Assembly (NCBI GenBank): GCA_030148625.1
Contig: JASBTC010000117.1
Span: 1-11,078, forward strand
Reading direction: 5' to 3'
From: Sphingobium sp.
Lineage (GTDB): Bacteria; Pseudomonadota; Alphaproteobacteria; Sphingomonadales; Sphingomonadaceae
DNA: 11,078 nucleotides
Shown piece after piece: positions 6,751 to 11,078 of the stretch; positions within the stretch are counted from its first letter, which is position 1, and every line of letters begins with the position of its first letter. The position numbers were made by a program, and so were the translations under genes. The notes beneath the pieces were generated by a model. That model ran no database searches and was not told the origin of the DNA. It worked only from the letters and a program-made list of their open reading frames with translations.

Positions 6751-6895
6751 GGCACGCTCCATAAGACGCGGCATCCCATAGTGGCAATCGCGCGCGCGGC
6801 CTTGGGAAAAAATAAGCCGCATTTCGACACCGCTCGATGCCATCGGTCATCTTGCTGTCGAGACAGGATCTGGGCGTTTTCGCGGTGAAGCCTCT

Positions 6896-6965
6896 CCTCC
6901 CTGCGCTTCAGCGTGGGGAGGGGAACCGCGCGACAGAGTCGCGTGGTGGAGGGGAAATGCGATGG
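6896..6965 (+). repeat. GGAGGGG-type dispersed repeat, copy 1
   Basis: The segment holds two hairpins and a conserved tail. CCTCCC (6896-6901) pairs with GGGAGG (6916-6921). CCGCGCGAC (6926-6934) pairs over 9 bp, one of them G-T, with GTCGCGTGG (6938-6946) around an AGA triloop. The tail TGGAGGGGAAATGCGATGG (6947-6965) is shared with copy 2. The layout resembles the short GGGGAGGGG-hairpin-GGTGGAGGGG intergenic repeats I know from sphingomonads. Confidence 0.65.
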
Positions 6966-7015
6966 ATCATGCTTCGCGCAGCTGCCGGGAATCCCGCGAG
7001 AATCCTGCTCGAAAG

Positions 7016-8449
7016 TCACGCACGGCGACTGCATCCCATTTCCCCTCCACCACCAGCCTCTGGCTGGCGGGTGCCGGCTCGCGCTCCAAATGAAATCCCG
7101 GACGGCAATGCGCCTTCGCCGGAATAATGCGAAGTCTGCCGGCCACCCGGCTCCCCCCGCTCCGGCGCCGAAAGCCGCGGCCTGGGTATCTCGCGGATCA
7201 GGCCCGGCCGGGGCTCGGGCTCCGAACGGATCGCGATGGCCGCCGCAATGGCGATCAGGACGGCCGCGACCAACAGGATCAGCAGCGCGGTCCGCCACGC
7301 CGCCCACGGTCCCGGCTTGGTATCCGCATCCCACACCGGCCGGCCCGCATTGCCCTGCGCGGCGAAGGCGGCGGTTCGCCGTCCCGATGCCTCCATGGCA
7401 TCCGCCGCCTCGGCCAGCGGGCCGGAGGGAAGCGGCGCAATCCCGCCGGGCTCGCGCGTGATGGCGTAGCGATCCTGCGCCAGATCGAGTTCGATCGTCA
7501 GATCGCCGCTGAAATGATAGCGCCGGAAATCGAGCGCGACACGGCGATTGCCCGGCCAGGATATGCCGGCGTCCCAATCGGTGCCCCACAGATCGAGTAT
7601 CACCCGGCCGCTGGCGATATCGATGACGCGCGGCGTGTTCACCCAATGCGAATTGCCCCATTCCACCGCGGCGATGTCGATCCGGATCGTGCCGTCGGGC
7701 GAGATATGGCGATGGTTCGGGTCGGGCGACCGATCGGCCGACGATCCGCGCGTTTCGACCGGATCGCCTTTCGGCACGTAAAACCCCCAGACGCCATTGG
7801 AGAGTTCGCTCACCGCGAAGCGCGCGACCGAAGCCCCCTCCTCGATCTCGTACACCGTGAATTGGTGCATCTGCTGCGGATGGGCCGGATGGCACAGGCT
7901 GAGCGGCGGCGTGTCGACCCTCCGCCATTCATGCGTCCACACATCGAGCCCGCCGATCGCCAGGCCATCGTCCGAAAAACCGATATGCGCTTCGCGCCAC
8001 GCAGTCGCGTCGGACGATACCTTGACGGCGGGGACGGCGAAGACGATCGGCGGCGCCACGGCAACCGGTTCGGGTGCCGGCGCGGCTGCCGGCGTCGCTG
8101 CTCCGCGAAACAGTCGCCTCAGCCCAAGCCCGATCGCAAAGCCCATCGCACAGGCGATCGCCCAGGGAAGCACGAAGATCGCGCTGATCAGCGAAAAGCC
8201 GAGCAGCGCATTGGCGAAACCATGCTCGACGCCGGTCCGCGTCATCGCTTCCCAGCCGAGCACGCCGATATAGGCAATGACCGGGGAAACCACCCAGCCG
8301 AACATGGCCCGGCCCATCCACCGGCGCGGCACCACTGCCACCAATATCGCCGGAACCATGACGGCGGCGGCCGCCATCAGCCCGAACCCGGTCATTGCCG
8401 CGATACCGTCATACCATGCGCCCCCTGCCCCGATCGCGATGATGTGCAC
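7016..8449 (-). CDS. unrecognised membrane protein with extracytoplasmic or soluble beta domain
   Basis: I do not recognise this protein. From the GTG at 8449 (AGGGCGAG upstream) it has 477 aa; the ATG at 8395 gives 459 aa but has no ribosome site. Three hydrophobic segments open it (MAAAAVMVPAILVAVV; MFGWVVSPVIAYIGVLG; FSLISAIFVLPWAIACAMGF). An Ala/Pro linker (ATPAAAPAPEPVAVAPP) and a soluble domain of about 240 aa follow, rich in Trp and in strand-like repeats (VIDIASGRVILDLWG, SGDLTIELDLAQDRYAI). A further membrane segment (ALLILLVAAVLIAIAAAIAI) lies near the C-terminus. The last 30 or so residues (from about GALPSGISF to GGGGEMGCSRRA) are encoded inside repeat DNA and are probably not ancestral. 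It is divergent from the gene at 8600. The frame opens up to 8617 but would overlap that gene. Confidence 0.75.
   Translation of the reverse strand: MHIIAIGAGGAWYDGIAAMTGFGLMAAAAVMVPAILVAVVPRRWMGRAMFGWVVSPVIAYIGVLGWEAMTRTGVEHGFANALLGFSLISAIFVLPWAIACAMGFAIGLGLRRLFRGAATPAAAPAPEPVAVAPPIVFAVPAVKVSSDATAWREAHIGFSDDGLAIGGLDVWTHEWRRVDTPPLSLCHPAHPQQMHQFTVYEIEEGASVARFAVSELSNGVWGFYVPKGDPVETRGSSADRSPDPNHRHISPDGTIRIDIAAVEWGNSHWVNTPRVIDIASGRVILDLWGTDWDAGISWPGNRRVALDFRRYHFSGDLTIELDLAQDRYAITREPGGIAPLPSGPLAEAADAMEASGRRTAAFAAQGNAGRPVWDADTKPGPWAAWRTALLILLVAAVLIAIAAAIAIRSEPEPRPGLIREIPRPRLSAPERGEPGGRQTSHYSGEGALPSGISFGARAGTRQPEAGGGGEMGCSRRA
7031..7070 (-). repeat. GGAGGGG-type dispersed repeat, copy 2 (inverted)
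   Basis: This is an inverted partner of 6926-6965. Read on the minus strand, CCGCCAGCC pairs over 9 bp, one G-T in the same place as in copy 1, with GGCTGGTGG around an AGA triloop (7070-7050). The tail TGGAGGGGAAATGGGATGC follows, 17 of 19 bases as in copy 1. The spacer between the arms is 65 bp. The copy lies inside the 3' end of the membrane-protein gene. Confidence 0.65.
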
Positions 8450-8599
8450 GCTCGCCCTGGCGCTGTCATCGGAATTCCCGTCCCCGAACGCCCGGCGAAA
8501 TCGCGACACACTTGTCACTCCCACCCGTCGCGCCGCCCGCCCTACACCCCCGATCGGTTCTGCAACCGCCGGAAACGGCACATGATGGAGAGACCGCAT

Positions 8600-8833
8600 A
8601 TGACGCGCTCCGCGCACTGGCTCGGCCTCGCCGCCGCGCCGACATTCGCACTCATGGCATGGGTCGCGGCGGCCGATGCGCCGCGGATACCGATCTGTTC
8701 CTCAACGTCGGGCGTTCTGCCGGTCGATGCCATGGCCTGGATGTATCTGCTGATGAGCCTTTTCCACCTCCCGCCCTGGCTGAAGCGCGCATCCCGTCGC
8801 GGCCCGGCTCCCCAACCCCAACCGACCCATTGA
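8600..8833 (+). CDS. small two-span membrane protein, 77 aa
   Basis: The ATG at 8600 follows GGAGAG with a 7-nt gap; another ATG at 8582 would give MMERPH before it. Two hydrophobic segments are visible, WLGLAAAPTFALMAWVAAA (about 7-25) and MAWMYLLMSLFHLPPW (about 45-60), with a short loop that contains one Cys (PICSSTSG), and a basic Pro-rich tail (KRASRRGPAPQPQPTH). The pattern of a short AAAPTFA helix, a small loop and a MYLLMSxFHxxPWL helix is one I know from uncharacterised alphaproteobacterial proteins. The DUF899 gene starts 12 nt after the stop with its own strong ribosome site, so both are likely on one message. A membrane anchor or partner for the DUF899 protein is inference. Confidence 0.8.
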   Translation: MTRSAHWLGLAAAPTFALMAWVAAADAPRIPICSSTSGVLPVDAMAWMYLLMSLFHLPPWLKRASRRGPAPQPQPTH

Positions 8834-8845
8834 AGGAGACCGACC

Positions 8846-9538
8846 ATGTCCCACCCCATCGTTTCGCGCGAAGACTGGCTCACCGCGCGCAAGGCGCTTC
8901 TCGCCCGTGAGCGTGCCATCACCCATGATCTCGACGCGCTGCGCGCCGAACGCCGGCAAATGCCATGGGTCAGGATCGACAAGCCCTATGTCTTCGAAGG
9001 GCCGGCAGGCGAAACCACGCTCGCCGACCTGTTCGGTGAACGCAGCCAGCTCGCAATCTATCATTTCATGCTGACGCCGGGATCCGATCATATCTGCCCG
9101 GGCTGTTCGTTCACCGTCGATCATGTCGATGCGGCGCGCCAGCATTTCGAACATGCCGATCTCGCCTTCGCCGCGATCTCGCACGCGCCGCTTCAGCGCA
9201 TCGAGGATGTCCGGAAACGGATGGGCTGGCGCTTTGCCTGGTTGTCCTCCGCCGACAGCGATTTCAACTTCGATTTCGGCGTGTCGTTCACGGCGGAGGA
9301 TCGCGCCGCCGGCCGCGCGATCTACAATTACGGCACCGTGATCCACAACAGTCCGGACATGTTCGGCGTCAGCATCTTCGTGAAGGGCGAGGATGGCGAC
9401 ATCTTCCACAGCTACTCCACCTATCATCGCGGCACGGAACTGCTGATGGGCGCGTTCAACTGGCTCGACCTGACCCCGAAGGGCCGCAACGAAACCGGTG
9501 GTACGATGAGCTGGGTGCGGCTGCACGACCGCTATTGA
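8846..9538 (+). CDS. DUF899 family thioredoxin-fold protein
   Basis: A 230-aa protein of family DUF899, distantly related to thioredoxins; no member's reaction is firmly known to me. The ATG at 8846 follows AAGGAG with 7-nt spacing. Residues 1-45 form the typical N-terminal helices (SREDWLTARKALLARE, LRAERRQMPWVRIDKPYVFEG). The thioredoxin-like part has the strand LAIYHFMLTPG and the motif HICPGCSFTVDH with Cys84 and Cys87 as a CxxC pair, followed by AAISHAPL. The C-terminal family block reads GDIFHSYSTYHRGTELLMGA, then NWLDLTPKGRNE. There is no signal peptide, so the protein is cytoplasmic. It forms a unit with the small membrane protein just upstream. Neither an ECF sigma gene nor an AraC-type regulator is in view. 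Confidence 0.92.
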   Translation: MSHPIVSREDWLTARKALLARERAITHDLDALRAERRQMPWVRIDKPYVFEGPAGETTLADLFGERSQLAIYHFMLTPGSDHICPGCSFTVDHVDAARQHFEHADLAFAAISHAPLQRIEDVRKRMGWRFAWLSSADSDFNFDFGVSFTAEDRAAGRAIYNYGTVIHNSPDMFGVSIFVKGEDGDIFHSYSTYHRGTELLMGAFNWLDLTPKGRNETGGTMSWVRLHDRY

Positions 9539-9556
9539 TGCGGCGCGGCATAGCGA

Positions 9557-9592
9557 AGACAAAAGAGGGGCGACCTGGATTGGCCGCCCCTC
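9557..9592 (-). terminator. intrinsic terminator of the 67-aa membrane protein gene
   Basis: GAGGGGCGACC (9565-9575) and GGCCGCCCCTC (9582-9592) pair over 11 positions with one mismatch and a 6-nt loop. On the minus strand the stem is followed directly by TTTTGTCT, so it fits a Rho-independent terminator for the gene at 9678-9881. It starts 27 nt past the DUF899 stop on the other strand and may help end that transcript too, without a T-run. A small perfect hairpin CTTACG/CGTAAG (9607-9622) lies next to it. Confidence 0.75.
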
Positions 9593-9677
9593 AATGCCGC
9601 AAGCTCCTTACGTCTCCGTAAGCCCCACAGTCGCGCCGGCGGTTTCCCGGGCTCAGCGCGTGGCCTGCAGCAACAGG

Positions 9678-9881
9678 CTATTTTTCCTTCGCCGAATCCG
9701 CGACCGATTCCGCGGCTTGGCTGACTTCCTTCGCGGCACCGGTCACCGCATTCGTTTCCCGCTTCTCGTTGAAGACGAGAAAATAGGCGGCGGCCGCGAT
9801 GATCGCGACGGCAATAAATGCCAGCAACACGACAACACCACCGCCACGCCGCTCGACTTCGACTTCACGTATCTCGACCAT
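9678..9881 (-). CDS. small single-span membrane protein, 67 aa
   Basis: The start codon at 9881 follows GGGAGAG with a 4-nt gap. A short charged N-terminus (MVEIREVEVERRGGG) precedes one hydrophobic segment, VVVLLAFIAVAIIAAAAYFL (about 16-35), and a charged, Ala-rich amphipathic tail (KEVSQAAESVADSAKEK) that looks helical. Proteins opening with MVEIREVE and a single span are, as I recall, common in sphingomonads and unnamed. The predicted arrangement is N-terminus inside, tail in the periplasm. It is transcribed divergently from the ArsR gene across a 210-bp AT-rich gap and ends in a good terminator, so it is monocistronic. Confidence 0.82.
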   Translation of the reverse strand: MVEIREVEVERRGGGVVVLLAFIAVAIIAAAAYFLVFNEKRETNAVTGAAKEVSQAAESVADSAKEK

Positions 9882-9959
9882 GTCACTCTCCCATCATGAT
9901 CGGCTTCAATCCTTGCGATAAGATTAAGGTTCCATGGTTAAGTAATTGAATTTCAGACA

Positions 9960-9975
9960 TATATCCAAGGATATA
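9960..9975. promoter_or_regulatory. AT-rich palindrome in divergent promoter region
   Basis: TATATCC (9960-9966) and GGATATA (9969-9975) are perfect reverse complements around a 2-bp AA centre. It lies 79 bp upstream of the 67-aa gene and 60-75 bp upstream of the ArsR promoter candidate, in a markedly AT-richer stretch. CCATGGTT also occurs twice in this gap (9932-9939 and 9988-9995). The shape fits a dimeric repressor or activator site; which protein binds is unknown. Confidence 0.4.
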
Positions 9976-10032
9976 CGTCAATATGACCATGGTTGGGATC
10001 ATGGCGATCGCGCTACCGCACGTTTCGGCCGA

Positions 10033-10086
10033 TTGACTCACCTATAACTCGCTGGTTATTGATCGAATCGATAGCCAGCGAGTTAT
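10033..10086 (+). promoter_or_regulatory. promoter with two inverted ArsR-type operator sites
   Basis: Two 16-bp palindromic sites of the form ATAAC-N6-GTTAT are present: ATAACTCGCTGGTTAT (10044-10059) and ATAGCCAGCGAGTTAT (10071-10086). The second, read on the other strand, is identical to the first at 15 of 16 positions. A -35-like TTGACT (10033-10038) precedes them and a weak -10-like TATTGA (10057-10062, 18-bp spacer) overlaps site 1, so bound repressor would cover the promoter. The ArsR start follows 8 nt after site 2. ATAAC/GTTAT-type palindromes are known for ArsR-family repressors; autoregulation is inferred. Confidence 0.65.
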
Positions 10087-10094
10087 GCGTTCCT

Positions 10095-10418
10095 ATGCTT
10101 CAGGCCCACGATATGCTGTTCAAGACGCTCGGCGATCCGACCCGCCGGGCCATTTTCGAACGGCTGTGCCGCGACGGCGAACAGACGGTCGGCGCGCTGA
10201 CCGCGCGGGCCGGGGTGTCGCAACCCGCGGTCTCCAAGCATCTCGGCGTGCTCAAACAGGCCGGGCTGGTGCTCGACCGCCATCAGGGCCGCCAGACGCA
10301 TTACAGCGCCCAGCTCGGCGCCCTGACCCCGTTGATCGACTGGACCAGCCGGATGACCGGATTCTGGGAAAGCCGCTTCGACGGCCTTGAAGACCTGCTG
10401 CAGAGAATGGATCAATGA
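10095..10418 (+). CDS. ArsR-family transcriptional repressor
   Basis: A 107-aa winged-helix regulator. It starts with the typical MLFKTLGDPTRRAIFERL block; the recognition helix lies in GVSQPAVSKHLGVLKQAGLV (about 40-59) and the wing in DRHQGRQTHYSA. The tail IDWTSRMTGFWESRFDGLED is typical of ArsR proteins paired with AHSA1 genes. The classical ArsR/SmtB metal box (ELCVCD) is absent and there is one Cys (Cys25), so it is unlikely to be a metal sensor. The start is uncertain: ATG at 10095 or 10113, neither with a ribosome site. The frame is open from 9993, but an earlier start would run across the operator. Its stop overlaps the AHSA1 start (ATGA at 10415-10418), so translation is probably coupled. 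Confidence 0.92.
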   Translation: MLQAHDMLFKTLGDPTRRAIFERLCRDGEQTVGALTARAGVSQPAVSKHLGVLKQAGLVLDRHQGRQTHYSAQLGALTPLIDWTSRMTGFWESRFDGLEDLLQRMDQ

Positions 10419-10825
10419 CCGGAACATCGACCGAAACGCGCTCGATCGTCGTCGAGCGGGAGCTTGGCCATCCGCCGGAGAAGATCTGGCGCGCACTCAC
10501 TTTGCCCCATCTGATCGAGGAATGGCTGATGAAGACCAGCTTCGAACCGGTGCTGGGCCATCGTTTCGATTTCCGCGCGGACTGGGGCTCGGTCGATTGC
10601 GAGCTGCTGACGCTCGAGCCGCACAGGACATTGTCCTACACATGGGGCGATCACGATCTGAAAAGCATCGTCACCTGGACGCTCACCCCCATCGACACGG
10701 GCACCCGGCTGCGCATGGAACAGACCGGCTTCCGCCCCGATCAGCCGCTTTATTATCACGGCGCCAAGGGCGGCTGGCCGCGCTTCCTGAACGCGCTCGA
10801 ACAGCTTCTGGCACGCATCGACTGA
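10415..10825 (+). CDS. AHSA1/SRPBCC-domain protein
   Basis: A 136-aa protein of the AHSA1 branch of the START/SRPBCC (Bet v 1-like) fold, which makes a deep hydrophobic ligand pocket. The signs are the first strand SIVVERELGHPPEKIWRALT, LIEEWLM at the end of the second helix, the middle GHRFDFRADWGSVDCELLTLEP, LSYTWG, the TRLRMEQTGF strand and the long C-terminal helix GGWPRFLNALEQLLARI. Length and order match the family. The gene overlaps the ArsR gene by 4 nt. ArsR-AHSA1 pairs are widespread; the bound ligand is not known and cannot be read here. The protein is cytoplasmic. Confidence 0.92.
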   Translation: MTGTSTETRSIVVERELGHPPEKIWRALTLPHLIEEWLMKTSFEPVLGHRFDFRADWGSVDCELLTLEPHRTLSYTWGDHDLKSIVTWTLTPIDTGTRLRMEQTGFRPDQPLYYHGAKGGWPRFLNALEQLLARID

Positions 10826-10849
10826 CGTCGAGCGCCGCAGTCCTTTTTT
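10820..10849 (+). terminator. weak intrinsic terminator or attenuator after AHSA1
   Basis: GACTG (10820-10824) pairs with CAGTC (10838-10842) and CG (10826-10827) with CG (10836-10837), with one bulged A, followed by a six-T run (10844-10849). The stem uses the last bases and the stop codon of the AHSA1 gene. The following gene starts 15 nt after the T-run, so this would set a partial stop inside the operon. The stem is short, so the call is tentative. Confidence 0.35.
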
Positions 10850-10863
10850 GAGAGGAGGCCCGA

Positions 10864-11078
10864 ATGAACTGGAACAACTGGATCCGGCGGATCCACCGCT
10901 GGCTGTCCATCGTCTTTACGCTGACCGTCATCCTCAACTTCGCCATGATGACGCAGGGACAGCCGCCGCTCTGGGTCACGCTCTCGCCGCTGCCCCCGCT
11001 CTTCCTGCTCCTGGCGACCGGCCTGTATCTGTTCGCCTTGCCCTATGCCGCCAAATGGCGCGGGCGGCGGTCAGGGGC
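10864..11078 (+). CDS. two-span membrane protein, partial
   Basis: Only the first 71 residues are in the window; no stop is reached before the end. The ATG at 10864 has a perfect AGGAGG (10853-10858) 5 nt upstream. The sequence MNWNNWIRRIHRWLSIVFTL leads into a first membrane segment (about 13-30). A loop QGQPPLWVTLSP and a second segment LPPLFLLLATGLYLFALPYA (about 43-62) follow, ending in a basic AAKWRGRR that looks close to the C-terminus. Short proteins of this pattern (IHRWLS, an APPxWVTxSPLPPL loop, GLYLFxLPY) are, as I recall, regular third genes of ArsR-AHSA1 operons. The start is 38 nt after the AHSA1 stop, so it belongs to the same unit. Its function is unknown. Confidence 0.85.
   Translation, partial: MNWNNWIRRIHRWLSIVFTLTVILNFAMMTQGQPPLWVTLSPLPPLFLLLATGLYLFALPYAAKWRGRRSG

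Noticed and set aside
5716..6888. 390-codon plus-strand frame opposite the dipeptidase
   Set aside because: It is the complement of a clear M19 dipeptidase with intact metal ligands; its translation is rich in His, Arg and Asp with no motif.
6747..7928. 393-codon minus-strand frame crossing from the membrane protein to the dipeptidase start
   Set aside because: It is a different frame from both real genes, runs through the intergenic repeats, and has Arg/Gly-rich low-complexity sequence.
7127..8599. Very long plus-strand open frame opposite the membrane-protein gene
   Set aside because: It is Arg/Pro/His-rich with shadow-like codon usage and no domain. Only its last 78 codons (8600-8833) are a real gene, with their own ribosome site.
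9882..9935. EcfG-type stress promoter (GGAAC on the minus strand, 9931-9935) for the 67-aa gene
   Set aside because: A GGAAC is present, but the segment at the right distance reads GATT rather than CGTT, only two of four matches.

Overview
The window looks like chromosomal DNA of a sphingomonad-type alphaproteobacterium. This is inferred from the high GC content, the codon usage (GCG, CGC, ATC, TAT and GAA favoured), a HisKA_2-type histidine kinase, several small proteins of kinds I know from sphingomonads, and GGAGGGG-type and GCGAA-type dispersed intergenic repeats. No tRNA, rRNA, transposase, integrase or CRISPR array is visible.

Layout. 1-460: a short hypothetical gene (163-399, +) and a hairpin. 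461-1960 (-): a two-component pair, a PAS/HisKA_2 sensor kinase followed by a stand-alone receiver. 1961-2388: no gene, nested inverted repeats. 2389-3309 (-): an exported alpha/beta hydrolase, divergent from an exported protein of unknown function (3508-4089, +). 4198-5072: a small charged protein (-) and a secreted LprI/DUF1311 protein (+). The latter is bracketed by two copies of a 77-bp GCGAA-rich repeat (4538-4614 and 5322-5398). 5073-5490: no gene, but packed with perfect hairpins and repeats. 5491-6750 (-): an exported M19 dipeptidase. 6896-7070: a pair of inverted repeat elements whose internal hairpins differ by compensatory changes. 7016-8449 (-): a large unrecognised membrane protein whose 3' end runs into one of those elements. 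8600-9538 (+): a two-gene unit of a small membrane protein and a DUF899 thioredoxin-fold protein. 9678-9881 (-): a small single-span membrane protein with a good terminator. 10033-11078 (+): an ArsR-family repressor, an AHSA1/SRPBCC protein and a two-span membrane protein cut by the window end.

How the genes work together. Three units look co-expressed: kinase plus receiver (phosphorelay), small membrane protein plus DUF899 (possible thiol or redox function), and ArsR-AHSA1-membrane protein. The last is preceded by two nearly identical palindromic sites in opposite orientation that overlap the likely promoter, which suggests autorepression. I see no complete new defence or mobile system. The most unusual features are the double operator, the covarying hairpin repeats that run into a coding region, and the hairpin and repeat cluster around the LprI gene.
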